Positions 1 to 8,748 of a DNA stretch of 64,000 nucleotides are shown piece after piece (position 1 is the first letter of the stretch; each line of letters starts with the position of its first letter). The position numbers were made by a program, and so were the translations under genes. The stretch comes from Alphaproteobacteria bacterium (lineage in GTDB: Bacteria > Pseudomonadota > Alphaproteobacteria > Bin65), in the NCBI GenBank assembly GCA_022819985.1, contig JAJEGH010000013.1, positions 1 to 64,000 on the forward strand, written 5' to 3'. Below the pieces are notes generated by a model. That model saw only the letters and a list, made by a program, of their open reading frames with translations. It had not been told where the DNA came from and searched no databases.

Positions 1-376
1 CGAGATCGCGGGTCGAGGGCGACAGCACCTCGCAGACCCAGTCCGGCGCCAGCGAAAAGAAGGCGGCGTCGGGAAACTCCGGCATCCGTTCGCGCCGCCA
101 GCCGGCGACGTCCGGCACCAGGATGTCCTCGCCGAGATGCAATTCCGGCTCGTCGATGATCCACCAGCCGCCGGGGCCGCCTTCGCCGAAGTCGAACGGG
201 TCGCCGATCCTGCCGCCGAGTACGGAACTGGCGCGCGCATGGGGCGGCGCCGGGCGCGGATGGGTATAGAGCGTACCCTCGACGATTTCGGCCACCATAT
301 GCATCGGCGCGTCCAGCACGTCCTGGTAGGTCGCGGGGCGCCCGGATCGTTTGAGGGCGGCCTGGGATCGGGCCAT
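1..376 (-). CDS. Uma2-family (DUF820) endonuclease-like protein, partial
   Basis: The gene reads leftwards off the window edge, so only about the first 125 residues are visible. They contain the pattern typical of Uma2/DUF820 proteins, a PD-(D/E)xK nuclease fold: an N-terminal YQDVLDAP segment, then EIVEGTLY, a HARASSVLGG segment, WWIIDEPELHLG, and ILVPDVAGWRRERMP, ending in the conserved CEVLSPSTRD. The start at 376 is supported by a GGGAGA ribosome site 9 bases upstream. The family is common in cyanobacteria and also occurs in proteobacteria; its biological role is poorly known. The conserved Asp of VPDVAGW and Glu of EVLSPST are present; the distal catalytic Lys lies outside the window. 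Confidence 0.8.
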   Translation of the reverse strand, partial: MARSQAALKRSGRPATYQDVLDAPMHMVAEIVEGTLYTHPRPAPPHARASSVLGGRIGDPFDFGEGGPGGWWIIDEPELHLGEDILVPDVAGWRRERMPEFPDAAFFSLAPDWVCEVLSPSTRDL

Positions 377-454
377 CGCAAAGGTCTCCCGAAAGGCGAG
401 GCGACGAAACTAGCATGGCGGACCCCGGAACGGTAAGGCCGCCGCAGCGATCCT

Positions 455-1072
455 TCAACCGCCCCTCGCCAGCGCCGCCGCGGTTTCGGCGAGCGCCTTG
501 CCCTGGATGCGCGCCATCGCCAGTTCGGCCGGGCTGGGCCGGTCGCCGGCACCGCGGGTGATCGTGCCGGCGCCGAGCGGGCTGCCGCCGTGCACTGCCG
601 ACTGGTCCATGACCTCCGCCGCGCGCAGGCCGAGCGGCACCATGGTCATGCCGTGGGTGCCGAGCAATGCCCACAGGGCGAGGATTGCGCTTTCCCTCCC
701 GCCGCCGGAGCCCGCGCCGGCGAACACGGTCGCCGGCTTGCCGATCAGCGTGCCGTCGAACCACATTGCCGCCGTGCGGTCGAGGAACACGCGCAGCGCG
801 CCGCTCATCGAACCGAAATGCACCGGCGTGCCGAGCGCCAGCCCGTCGCACGCCGCGAGGTCGGCCGGCTCGGCAACCGGCACGTCGGCGAAAGGTGCGC
901 GCTTCGCTTCGAAGTCCGGCCCCTGGATCGACGGCGCTTCGGCGATTTCCGGCACCTGCTTCAGGGTGACGACCGCGCCGGCCTCCGCCGCGCCTTCGGC
1001 CACGGCCTGCGCCATCTTCCAGGTCGCGCCGCCGGTGGAATGAAACAAAACCAGGATGCGGGGGCCGCTCAT
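455..1072 (-). CDS. WrbA-like flavodoxin-fold NAD(P)H:quinone oxidoreductase
   Basis: A 205-residue flavodoxin-fold protein. Residues 5-25 hold the first beta strand and the FMN phosphate loop (FHSTGGATWKMA). The GTPVHFGSMSG loop (80-91) and FLDRTAAMW (96-104) match the WrbA signature (PTRFGNM, FLDQTGGLW). The block around 117-150 (AGAGSGGGRESAI then LGTHGMTMVPLG) corresponds to the WrbA STG-HGGQE region, although HGGQE is altered to GGGRE here. WrbA proteins reduce quinones by two electrons using NADH or NADPH and act in the cytoplasm at the membrane. The protein could be a divergent flavodoxin-family reductase rather than WrbA itself. It is transcribed away from the NIPSNAP gene at 1123. 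Confidence 0.8.
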   Translation of the reverse strand: MSGPRILVLFHSTGGATWKMAQAVAEGAAEAGAVVTLKQVPEIAEAPSIQGPDFEAKRAPFADVPVAEPADLAACDGLALGTPVHFGSMSGALRVFLDRTAAMWFDGTLIGKPATVFAGAGSGGGRESAILALWALLGTHGMTMVPLGLRAAEVMDQSAVHGGSPLGAGTITRGAGDRPSPAELAMARIQGKALAETAAALARGG

Positions 1073-1122
1073 GGCGCTAGTCTATGCCCCAGCAGGCGAC
1101 GGAAGGAAACCGGGAGCACGTC

Positions 1123-1434
1123 ATGCCAGAGAACGCAACGATTGTCGAAATGCGCATCTATACCGCCCATGTCGGCAAGGCCGCGGCCTTCGTCGCACTG
1201 TACCGGGAGAAGGGCCTGCCGATCCAAGAACCGATCCAGGGCGGGCTGCGCGGCATGTACCGCACCGAGTTCGGCCCGATGAACCAGGTCATCCTGCTGT
1301 GGGAGTATCCCGACCATGCCGCACGCGACGCCCGCCGCGCCGCCCTGCTCGAAGCGCCCGGCTGGATGGATTTCCTGCGCGAGGCCGCGCCCCTGATCCG
1401 GAGTGAGGAAAGCCGCCTGCTCGTGCCGGCGTGA
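1123..1434 (+). CDS. NIPSNAP family protein
   Basis: A 103-residue ferredoxin-like alpha/beta barrel protein of the NIPSNAP family: the start (IVEMRIYTAHVGKAAAFVALY) and the middle (FGPMNQVILLWEYPD followed by RDARRAALLEAPGW) match the family. Members are small dimeric proteins, often beside catabolic oxygenase or transporter genes, without a settled biochemical role. I placed the start at 1123 because a GGGAG ribosome site lies 8 bases upstream; an in-frame ATG at 1084 would add 13 residues without family similarity. It converges on the transaminase gene with only four bases between the two stop codons. Confidence 0.85.
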   Translation: MPENATIVEMRIYTAHVGKAAAFVALYREKGLPIQEPIQGGLRGMYRTEFGPMNQVILLWEYPDHAARDARRAALLEAPGWMDFLREAAPLIRSEESRLLVPA

Positions 1435-1438
1435 CGGC

Positions 1439-2815
1439 TCAGGTTGCCGGATCGAGCCTGTTGAGGCTCAGCCCGGCGTCGATGGCGTCCACGATGGCGT
1501 CGGAATCCGCCCGCTCGATGACCAGCGGCGGCGACAGGATCATGACATTTCCGGCCACCCGGACCAGGGCGCCGTTCTCGTAAGCCAGGTTTGCAACCTC
1601 GCCGACATATTTCAGGCCGGCCGGGGCCCTGGACTCCCGGTCGCTGACGAATTCCAGCGCCAGCATCAGGCCCTTGCCGCGCACGTTGCCCACGGTTTCG
1701 TGCTTCGCCTGCAAGTCACGCAAACGGGCCAGCAGGTAATCGCCCTCGCCCCGGGAATTGCCCGGCAGGTCCCGCTTGAAGGTCTCGTCCAGACAGGCGA
1801 GCGCCGCAGCGCAGCCGACCGGGTGGCCGGCATAGGTGTAGCCGTGGAAGATGGCGCCGAGCATGTCCTCGTTGTTCCGGAACGCTTCCTCGATCCGGGC
1901 GTTCACCACGCAGGCGCCGAGCGGGAAATAGCCGGAGGTGATCGCCTTGGCGATGCACATCATGTCCGGCTTCACGCCCCAGCCGCGGCTGCCGAACCAG
2001 TTGCCGGTGCGGCCGAAGGCGGTCACCACCTCGTCGGCGATCAGCAGGATGTCGTAGCGGTCGAGCAGTTCGCGCAGCTTCGGCCAGTAGCCCGGCGGCG
2101 GCACGATCACACCGCCGGCGCCCTGCACCGGCTCGGCGATGAAGGCCGCGACGGTCTCCGGGTCCTGGAACCGTATCTCGTCTTCCAGGGCGGCCAGGCA
2201 CAGCTCCGCCAGACGCTCGGGATCGGTCTCGTCGAAGGGATTGCGATAGGCAAACGGCGCCGGAACGTGGAAGCAGCCCGGCATCAGCGGCTCGTAGGCC
2301 CGGCGGAACTGGCTGTTGCCATTGACCGACGCACCGCCGAAATGGGTGCCGTGATAGCCCTTCTTGAGCGACAGGAACTTGGTCCGGTCGGGCTTCCCTT
2401 GCACCTTCCAGTACTGCCGGGCGATCCGCAGCGCCGATTCGACCGAATCCGAGCCGCCCGAGGTGAACAGCGACCGGCGCATGTCTTCCGGCGCGAGGAT
2501 TTCCGCCAGCCGGTAGCCCAGCTCGATCAGCCCCGGATGGGTCGTGCCGCGGAAGCCGGCGTAATAGGGCAGCCGCGCCAGCTGGTCGGCAACGGCCTGC
2601 TTTATCGGCTCGCAGGAATAGCCGAGATTGACGTTCCAGAGGCCGGCGACCGCGTCGACCACCGTGGCGCCGTCGAGGTCCGTGATCCGGACCCCTTCGC
2701 CCGAAACGATGATCCGCGGCGGGACGGCTTCCATCTCGTTGGGATGGGCCATCGGATGCCAGACCTGCTTGGCGTTGTTCTCTTTCAGGAAGTTCGAATT
2801 CGGAATGTCGAGCAT
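1439..2815 (-). CDS. Class III omega-aminotransferase (amine/omega-amino acid:pyruvate type)
   Basis: A 458-residue PLP enzyme of aminotransferase class III. FTSGGSDSVESALR (117-130) is the phosphate-binding region, KKGYHGTHFGG (151-161) the cofactor-stacking segment, IADEVVTAFGRTG (259-271) carries the cofactor-binding Asp261, and the Schiff-base lysine is K290 in CIAKAITSG. The family moves amino groups from omega-amines such as taurine, beta-alanine or putrescine to pyruvate. It is the last gene of the minus-strand run ald-tauA-tauB-tauC-P450, which favours a substrate brought in by that transporter; taurine is the leading guess. I used the ATG at 2815; an upstream ATG at 2851 would add 12 residues not typical of the family. 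Confidence 0.88.
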   Translation of the reverse strand: MLDIPNSNFLKENNAKQVWHPMAHPNEMEAVPPRIIVSGEGVRITDLDGATVVDAVAGLWNVNLGYSCEPIKQAVADQLARLPYYAGFRGTTHPGLIELGYRLAEILAPEDMRRSLFTSGGSDSVESALRIARQYWKVQGKPDRTKFLSLKKGYHGTHFGGASVNGNSQFRRAYEPLMPGCFHVPAPFAYRNPFDETDPERLAELCLAALEDEIRFQDPETVAAFIAEPVQGAGGVIVPPPGYWPKLRELLDRYDILLIADEVVTAFGRTGNWFGSRGWGVKPDMMCIAKAITSGYFPLGACVVNARIEEAFRNNEDMLGAIFHGYTYAGHPVGCAAALACLDETFKRDLPGNSRGEGDYLLARLRDLQAKHETVGNVRGKGLMLALEFVSDRESRAPAGLKYVGEVANLAYENGALVRVAGNVMILSPPLVIERADSDAIVDAIDAGLSLNRLDPAT

Positions 2816-2979
2816 CGGATCAGGCCCCCCGCCTGGCATAATCGATCGCAAGCGCGCCGCACCGGTGCAGCGGCCCTCGCCCCGTGTACGGCCCTTGCCT
2901 CGCGTTCTGAAAGGCTATGGCGGCGGTTTGTAGCCCGGATGCCGCCGCGCCGTCGATACGCCCGTTGCAATTGCCCGGC

Positions 2980-4299
2980 TTACGGATTGGCGCCCGTGTC
3001 CCATTCGACTTCGAGGCTCTGGACGCCGCGGAAGGTCAGGGTCCGGATATAGCTGAAGTGCTGATCCGGTTTCAGCCGCATGTGCGGCAGGCGGCGGACC
3101 AGTTCTTCCAGAATCACCTTCATCTCCATGCGGGCGAGCGGCGCGCCCATGCAGAAATGCGCGCCGTGCCCGAGGCCCAGATGGCGCCGGGCGTTCCGGC
3201 GCGCCGGATCGAACGTCTCGGGATTCTCGAATACCTCGGGATCGCGGTTGCCGGAGCCCATCAGGATCAGCACCTTGCCGCCTTTCGGGATCGGCACTCC
3301 GGCGATTTCCGTATCTTTCGTCGCGATCCGCCGCCAGGCGAAGATCGAACTGTCGTAGCGCAGGATTTCCTCGACGGCATTGGGGATCAGGGAGGGATCG
3401 GCAACCAGCCGCTCCCAGGGCTCCCGGTCGCTCAGCAGCTTCTTGAGGCCGTTCGCCGACGCCTGGGTGGTCGTCTCGTGCCCGGCGAACTGCATCAGGA
3501 ACATGACGTTGCGCAGATAGTTGATCGAGAAGCGCGACGGGTCTTCCCGATACAGGCGCACCATGTCGCCAAGATAGTTGTCGCCGGGATTCTTCAGGGC
3601 GTTGTCGACCAGTTCGACCGTGAAATCCCACGACGCGCCCATATCGGCCATCATCTCGACCTGCTCCTCGTCGCTGGGGAAGCCCCAGTTGACGATGGCG
3701 CGCTTGGAGCCGAGTTCCTTGACCATGACGGCCTTGTCGTCCGGCGCGCCGAGGAAGATGAAGATCGCCAGGGCCGGAATCTCGTAGAGCATCTGGCCGA
3801 CCAGTTCGGCCTCGCCGTCGTCGATAAACCGGTCGATGTAGCGGGTAACGATCTCGCGCACCCGCGGTTCGACCTCGTTCACCCGCTTGGGCGTGAAGGC
3901 GTCGCCGAAGATCTTGCGGTGCGCCCGGTGCGTCTCGATCTCCTCGTCGACCAGGGACGGCTCGATCCCGATATCGAGCCTGTCGCGCACCTCGGCCGCC
4001 GCCGGGCACAGCGAGCGCACCGGATGACGCGCCACCGCGGGCGAGAATGTTTCCGGATCGCGGAATACACCGACGCAGTCGGCGTATTTCATCACCACCC
4101 AGCAATCCATTTCCGGGCTGTAGAAGACGGGTTCGGCGTCGCGCGTTTCGGCAAAAAACCGGTAGGGATCGGCGATATATTCGTCCGAGAACGGCACAAA
4201 GGCCCGGCCCGCGGCCGTTACCGGGCAGCCGGCGCCGACGGGGCCGGCGCCGTCGTCCGGATCGGACTGGAACATTCCGAATGCCGGCTTGTTTTCCAT
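2980..4299 (-). CDS. Cytochrome P450
   Basis: A 439-residue soluble bacterial P450. The I-helix oxygen-activation motif is AGHETT (272-277), the K-helix ExxR is E311-x2-R314, and the heme-binding loop is LGLGHGAHFCMGAPLAR with Cys383 as the thiolate ligand; the usual leading Phe of FGxGxHxC is Leu here. The protein has no membrane anchor, so it is of the camphor/CYP class I type and needs a separate ferredoxin and reductase, none of which is encoded nearby. It lies between the TauC-like permease and a transaminase on the same strand, an unusual place for a P450. The substrate cannot be told from sequence. Confidence 0.93.
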   Translation of the reverse strand: MENKPAFGMFQSDPDDGAGPVGAGCPVTAAGRAFVPFSDEYIADPYRFFAETRDAEPVFYSPEMDCWVVMKYADCVGVFRDPETFSPAVARHPVRSLCPAAAEVRDRLDIGIEPSLVDEEIETHRAHRKIFGDAFTPKRVNEVEPRVREIVTRYIDRFIDDGEAELVGQMLYEIPALAIFIFLGAPDDKAVMVKELGSKRAIVNWGFPSDEEQVEMMADMGASWDFTVELVDNALKNPGDNYLGDMVRLYREDPSRFSINYLRNVMFLMQFAGHETTTQASANGLKKLLSDREPWERLVADPSLIPNAVEEILRYDSSIFAWRRIATKDTEIAGVPIPKGGKVLILMGSGNRDPEVFENPETFDPARRNARRHLGLGHGAHFCMGAPLARMEMKVILEELVRRLPHMRLKPDQHFSYIRTLTFRGVQSLEVEWDTGANP

Positions 4300-4324
4300 C
4301 CTGCCCTCCCTGGAGTTGCGACCC

Positions 4325-4355
4325 GACCGGCGGCCTTTGCGCCCGGCCGCCGGTC
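4325..4355. repeat. 11-bp inverted repeat between permease and P450 genes
   Basis: GACCGGCGGCC at 4325-4335 is matched by its exact reverse complement at 4345-4355, with a 9-base loop. It lies in the 94-bp gap between the tauC-like gene and the P450 gene. No T run follows in either direction, so it does not look like an ordinary intrinsic terminator; mRNA processing or stabilisation is possible. Confidence 0.4.
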
Positions 4356-4393
4356 CGGTTCCGCGGCGTCCTACCGGACGCCCTCGGCGCCGT

Positions 4394-5260
4394 CTACCCC
4401 TTGCCGCGCCAGGGAATGAGCTTGCGCTCCAGCATCCGCATCAGGATTTCGATGGCGAAGCCGATCAGCCCGATGATGACGATGCCGATGACCACGATGT
4501 CCGTGTTCAGGAAGTTTTTGGCGATCATGATCATGGAGCCGATGCCCCGGTCGGCCGCAACCAGCTCGGCCGCCACCACCGTGCCCCAGCAGACGCCCAT
4601 GGCGGTGCGCAGTCCGGTAAAGATTTCCGGCAGCGCGTTCGGAAGGACCACCCGGATCAGCACCTGGAGCTTGGTTGCGCCCAGGGAATAGGCCGCGTGG
4701 ACCTTGGACACCCGCACGCTGCTCACGCCCGCCCGCGCCGCGATGATCATGATGAACAGCGAAGCCAGGGCCAGCAGGAAGATCTTCGCGAACTCGTCGA
4801 TGCCGAACCACAGGATGATCAGCGGGATCAGGGCAAGCGGCGGGATCGGCCGGATGAACTCGACGATCGGATCGAAGAACCCCTTGGCGACCGACCACAG
4901 GCCCATGGCAAAGCCGAGCGGAATGCCGATCACCGCGCCGTACACGACGCCCGACAGCACCCGGTAGACGCTGATCCAGATATGGTCCCAAAGGGCGACG
5001 TTGCGGAAACCCTCGTTCGCCAGCTTCCCGACGCGATCGAACACGGCATCGAGCGCCGGCCAGTAGATCGGATTGATCCAGCCCGACGCCGTCGCCACCC
5101 ACCAGAGGATTATAAAGGCGAGAACCGAGATAATGCCGTAACCGCGGCCGGAATTGACCGCCGAGGCGTCGCCGAACTTGACGGTTTTCTGCCGGGTGAA
5201 GCTGTTGTCGGCCAGACCCAGCCAGATCATCCAGCGCGATGGTTGCTTCCCGTTAGCCAT
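4394..5260 (-). CDS. tauC: Taurine/sulfonate-type ABC transporter permease (TauC/SsuC family)
   Basis: A 288-residue integral membrane protein of the nitrate/sulfonate/taurine (NitT/TauT) permease family. It has an N-terminal cytoplasmic segment, a first membrane span near residues 40-60, and a binding-protein-dependent transport core. The EAA-type loop is seen around SLGATKLQVLIRVVLPNALPEI, followed by GLRTAMGVCWGTVVAAELV, which is typical for TauC/SsuC. Its start overlaps the end of the ATPase gene by 8 bases, a sign of translational coupling. It should form the channel for the solute delivered by the TauA-like binding protein. Confidence 0.9.
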   Translation of the reverse strand: MANGKQPSRWMIWLGLADNSFTRQKTVKFGDASAVNSGRGYGIISVLAFIILWWVATASGWINPIYWPALDAVFDRVGKLANEGFRNVALWDHIWISVYRVLSGVVYGAVIGIPLGFAMGLWSVAKGFFDPIVEFIRPIPPLALIPLIILWFGIDEFAKIFLLALASLFIMIIAARAGVSSVRVSKVHAAYSLGATKLQVLIRVVLPNALPEIFTGLRTAMGVCWGTVVAAELVAADRGIGSMIMIAKNFLNTDIVVIGIVIIGLIGFAIEILMRMLERKLIPWRGKG

Positions 5261-6140
5261 GGCCCACTCCCTCGGCGCGTCCCATGATCTCCTCTTCCAT
5301 CTCCCAGATCATGGAAAGGATCTCTTCGCGCTTTTCGATAAAGTCCGGCGAAGCCTTGATGTCCCGCGGGCTCTCGTTCAGCCCCCGCTTGGCGAAGGGC
5401 AGACGGTATTCCCGTTCGATCCGCCCCGGGCGCGGCGCCATCACGATCAGGCGCTCGCCCAGGAACAGGGCTTCCTCCACCGAATGGGTGATCAGGATGA
5501 TGGTCTTCCGGGTCTCGTCCCAAAGCCGGAGCACGAGGCCCTGCATCTTTTCGCGCGTCAGCGCGTCGAGCGCGCCAAGCGGCTCGTCCATCAGGATGAC
5601 TTCCGGATCGTTCGCCAGGCAGCGGGCCAGCGCCACGCGCTGCTGCATGCCGCCCGAAAGCTGGTAGACCGGCTTCTTCGCGAAGTCCTGAAGGCCGACT
5701 GTCTCGAGCAGATGCTCGACCGTCGCCTTGATGTCGCTGGAGGGCTTGCCGGCCATCTTCGGCCCGAAGGCCACGTTCTTCTCGACCGTCAACCACTCGA
5801 ACAGGGCGCCCTGCTGAAAGACCATGCCGCGTTCCGCGCCCGGACCCTTGACAACCGAAGCGTCGGTATCGGCGATCATGCCCCGATCCGCGCCCGGCCC
5901 GGTGACGACCGAGGCCGCGCCATCGGGCTCCGGATCCTGCAAGACGACCCGACCGGCAGTCGGCGACAGGAATCCCGCGACGATGTTGAGCAAAGTCGTC
6001 TTGCCGCAACCCGACGGTCCGAGCACCGACATCAGCTCCCCGGGTTGCAGGTCCAGCGACACATGGTCGAGCGCCCGCACCGGGTCCCCGCCCGGCACGG
6101 TGAAAACCATGGAAACGTCTTTAATCGAAAGCGCTTTCAT
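5253..6140 (-). CDS. tauB: Taurine/sulfonate-type ABC transporter ATPase (TauB-like)
   Basis: A 295-residue ABC ATPase. Walker A is GPSGCGKTT (41-49), the Q-loop is in MVFQQG (106-111), the signature is LSGGMQQRVALAR, Walker B ILMDEPLGALD, and the switch His lies in LITHSVEEA. The start at 6140 follows a strong GGGGGAGAGG site. Sequence and neighbours place it in the NitT/TauT uptake group. It is unusual in carrying two consecutive copies of a segment of 18 residues (about 71-88 and 89-106, each with SVV-x-GPGA-x-RGM) just before the Q-loop, where family members usually have one. Confidence 0.9.
   Translation of the reverse strand: MKALSIKDVSMVFTVPGGDPVRALDHVSLDLQPGELMSVLGPSGCGKTTLLNIVAGFLSPTAGRVVLQDPEPDGAASVVTGPGADRGMIADTDASVVKGPGAERGMVFQQGALFEWLTVEKNVAFGPKMAGKPSSDIKATVEHLLETVGLQDFAKKPVYQLSGGMQQRVALARCLANDPEVILMDEPLGALDALTREKMQGLVLRLWDETRKTIILITHSVEEALFLGERLIVMAPRPGRIEREYRLPFAKRGLNESPRDIKASPDFIEKREEILSMIWEMEEEIMGRAEGVGHG
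5821..5928 (-). repeat. 54-bp imperfect tandem duplication inside tauB
   Basis: Positions 5821-5874 and 5875-5928 are two diverged copies of a 54-base unit; on the coding strand each encodes a version of SVV-x-GPGA-x-RGM. The period is a multiple of three, so the reading frame is preserved and the ATPase gains 18 residues between Walker A and the Q-loop. Confidence 0.75.
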
Positions 6141-6180
6141 CGCCTCTCCCCCAGCCTCGCCGCAACGGAATGTTGCCGGC

Positions 6181-6210
6181 AAAAAAAGCGCGGTCCCGAA
6201 GGACCGCGCC
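6181..6210 (-). terminator. Rho-independent terminator between tauA and tauB
   Basis: Read on the minus strand just after the tauA stop, a 9-bp GC-rich perfect stem (6201-6209 paired with 6188-6196) with a TTCG tetraloop is followed immediately by seven T residues (6187-6181). This is a textbook intrinsic terminator. It sits inside the apparent operon, so it should lower expression of the ATPase and permease relative to the binding protein rather than end transcription fully. Confidence 0.88.
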
Positions 6211-6220
6211 TGGCTTGGCG

Positions 6221-7198
6221 TTACTTGAGGAAACTGGCGTCGACGGTGCCGCTATAGCTGGCGAGCGCCTTCTCCAGTTGCTTCTGCTGCACGAAGAAAT
6301 CGGCAACCTGCTTCATGAAATCCTGGACCGTGCCGCCCATCCATGCCTTGGACGCCTGATCCGCCTTGGACGGGAACGAGAACATCCGGATCATGTTGGC
6401 CGTGGCGGCGTTGTCCATGCCGGCCGCCTTGGCGATCTTCGGCAGCGCCGCTTTCGGATCCTTGCCGTAAGCGCCGTTGGCGGCGTCCGTGACGTCCATG
6501 AATTTCTGGACGAGCTTCGGATGCTTCTTGATGAAATCGCCGGTGGCGGAGATGACGTCGAAAACGCGGATGCCGATGGCTTCCTGCTCCTTGGCCGTCA
6601 TCAGATATTCGCCGCGTTCCTTCATGCGCAGCATCGGGCCGCCGAAGGCGCAGCCCATGACGATGTCGCCGCGGGCGAAGGCGACGGCGGCATCGGCGCC
6701 GTTCATTTGCACCATGTTCACCTTCGAGGCGTCGACGCCCAGATGGTCCAGCATACGCAGCAGCTTGTAGTGGGTGACGTTGCCGATCGGCGTGCCGACC
6801 TTCTTGCCTTCGAGCTGCTTGGCGTTGGCCTTGGTGATGCCGGAAGCCTTGCTGACGACGCAGTTGTCGGCTTCGGCGTAGGACACGGCGACGCCGATGA
6901 TTTTGAGATTCAGGCCCTTTGAGACGGCGACCACGAACGGCACCAGGCCCTGGCTGTAGGCGATCTGCACTTTGCCCGACGCCATGGCGGCCGACATTTC
7001 GTTGCCGTTGCCGAACGCGCGCCAGTTGACCTTGACGCCCATTTCCTTGTCGTAGGTCTTGTCCAGCTGGGCGACCTGGTTGGCCGTCGGCCATTCCTGG
7101 AAATAGGCGACGGTGATTTCCTTGAGCTGGGCGTTCGCCGCAGGTACGGCGACGGCCAGCGCAACGGCCCCCAGGGCGAGGCTGCGGAAGAGTGTCAT
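6221..7198 (-). CDS. tauA: Taurine-type ABC transporter periplasmic binding protein (TauA-like)
   Basis: A 325-residue exported solute-binding protein. The N-terminus is a signal peptide (MTLFRSLALGAVALAVAV, cleavage near PAANA). The mature part shows features of alphaproteobacterial TauA proteins: VAYFQEWPTANQVAQ, VNWRAFGNGNEMSAAMASG, YSQGLVPFVVAVSKG and VSYAEADNCVV. It should bind taurine or a related small amine or sulfonate in the periplasm and pass it to TauBC. The start at 7198 follows an AAGGAAA ribosome site; an upstream in-frame ATG at 7219 would lengthen the leader by seven residues. The gene is followed directly by a strong terminator. Confidence 0.9.
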   Translation of the reverse strand: MTLFRSLALGAVALAVAVPAANAQLKEITVAYFQEWPTANQVAQLDKTYDKEMGVKVNWRAFGNGNEMSAAMASGKVQIAYSQGLVPFVVAVSKGLNLKIIGVAVSYAEADNCVVSKASGITKANAKQLEGKKVGTPIGNVTHYKLLRMLDHLGVDASKVNMVQMNGADAAVAFARGDIVMGCAFGGPMLRMKERGEYLMTAKEQEAIGIRVFDVISATGDFIKKHPKLVQKFMDVTDAANGAYGKDPKAALPKIAKAAGMDNAATANMIRMFSFPSKADQASKAWMGGTVQDFMKQVADFFVQQKQLEKALASYSGTVDASFLK

Positions 7199-7314
7199 GG
7201 GATTTCCTTTCTTGCTCATGCTTTTGCGAACACCGCCTTGCGGTGTCCTTCCCCGTTGACCCCGGGCATCGGAGAACTTCCGGCCCGAAGATGAATCCGG
7301 CTTCTCGCGGCCGG

Positions 7315-8433
7315 TCAGTGTGCGATCGCCTCCTTCGCGTCCCAACAGTCGTATCCGAGGCTCTCGGCAACCGCAGGATGCGTGATCCTGCCGGCATGGA
7401 CGTTCAGGCCGTTCAACAGGTGCGGATCCCCTCCCAGCGCCTGCCGCCAGCCCTTGTCGGCGATGGCGAGCGTGTAGGGCAGCGTTGCATTGTTCAGTGC
7501 CTGGGCCGAGGTACGCGGCACGCCGCCGGGCATGTTCGCGACGCAGTAGTGAACCACGTCGTCGACGACATACACGGGATCGTCATGGGTCGTCGGTCTG
7601 GATGTCTCCAGACAACCGCCCTGGTCGATGGCAACGTCGACGACAACGGAGCCCGGCTTCATCCGGCTGACCAGTTCTGCGGAAACCAGTTTCGGCGCCG
7701 CGGCGCCGGGCACCAGGACGCCGCCGATTACCAGGTCCGCCGCGATACAGTGGCGCTCGATGGCGTCGCGGGTCGAGAACACGGTATTCAGCGGCCGGCC
7801 GAACTGCCGCCACAGGCGGCGCAGTTGGTCGACGCTGCGGTCCAGAACCCACACATCCGCGCCCATCCCGAGCGCAATATGGATGGCGTGCGTTCCGACG
7901 ACTCCGCCGCCGATGACGACAACCTTGCCCGGATCGACGCCCGGTACGCCGCCGAGCAGAATCCCCAGCCCGTAATGGGTCTTCTCCAGGAAATAGGCCC
8001 CGGCCTGCACCGACATCCGGCCCGCAACCTCCGACATCGGCGCCAGCAGGGGCAGGCCGCCGGACGGCGACGTTACGGTTTCGTAGGCGATGCACGTCGC
8101 GCCGCTCTCGATCAGGTCGCCGGTCTGGTCCGGGTCGGGCGCGAGATGCAGGTAGGTGAAGAGAATCTGCCCCTTGCGCAGCATCGCGCGCTCCGGCGCC
8201 AGCGGCTCCTTTACCTTCACCACCATTTCGGCATTGGCGAAAATGTCGGCGGCCGACTCCGCAATTCGGGCGCCCGCGGCCTCATAGTGCGCATCGGTCA
8301 TGCCGATCGCCGCGCCGGCATCCGTTTCCACGATAACGTCGTGGCCGTGGGCGACGAGTTCGCGAACATTGCCCGGAATCAGGCCGACCCGGTATTCGTG
8401 AACCTTCGTTTCCTTCGGCACGCCAATAAGCAT
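7315..8433 (-). CDS. ald: Alanine dehydrogenase
   Basis: A 372-residue NAD-dependent L-alanine dehydrogenase: alanine + NAD + water gives pyruvate + ammonia + NADH. The N-terminus [18 protein letters not shown] is the family hallmark with the substrate-binding Arg and Lys region. [10 protein letters not shown] (about 73-82) holds further active-site residues. [13 protein letters not shown] is the Rossmann nucleotide site, followed by the ADP-binding aspartate in VWVLDRS. It heads the minus-strand run containing tauABC and a transaminase. In known taurine dissimilation routes Ald recycles the alanine formed by taurine:pyruvate aminotransferase back to pyruvate, which fits this context. Confidence 0.95.
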   Translation of the reverse strand: MLIGVPKETKVHEYRVGLIPGNVRELVAHGHDVIVETDAGAAIGMTDAHYEAAGARIAESAADIFANAEMVVKVKEPLAPERAMLRKGQILFTYLHLAPDPDQTGDLIESGATCIAYETVTSPSGGLPLLAPMSEVAGRMSVQAGAYFLEKTHYGLGILLGGVPGVDPGKVVVIGGGVVGTHAIHIALGMGADVWVLDRSVDQLRRLWRQFGRPLNTVFSTRDAIERHCIAADLVIGGVLVPGAAAPKLVSAELVSRMKPGSVVVDVAIDQGGCLETSRPTTHDDPVYVVDDVVHYCVANMPGGVPRTSAQALNNATLPYTLAIADKGWRQALGGDPHLLNGLNVHAGRITHPAVAESLGYDCWDAKEAIAH

Positions 8434-8748
8434 CCGGATACGTCCAGCCGACCCGCGTTCCCCGTTGCCGCAGTTTCAGCTGCGTGCGATGGTCTATCCT
8501 GAACCTTCTGTGTTTCCGGCGCAATCGACTAATTCGGCAATGCTATATGGCCGTTTCATTCGGCGGTTCGCGTCCGCGCCGAGCACAGATTTCGGGCCGC
8601 AGATTTTGGGGTTTCCCGCGCCGCATCGTTATGTCTCTATAGCCGGGCGCATTTCGCTGCGGCGGCGCCGGAATTCGCAAGCGCCGTTTCGCGCCTGCAA
8701 CGGTTTTCCCCGTTCCCGCAGCAAGAGCCGACGCCGGAGGAGCCGATC
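8434..8748. other. Divergent intergenic region between ald and a transaminase
   Basis: A 315-bp region between divergently transcribed genes, less GC-rich than its flanks around 8470-8640. It must hold the promoters of both genes, but I could not pick out convincing -35/-10 pairs. The only clear signal is the GGAGGAG ribosome site near 8737 that serves the gene starting at 8749. Confidence 0.6.
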
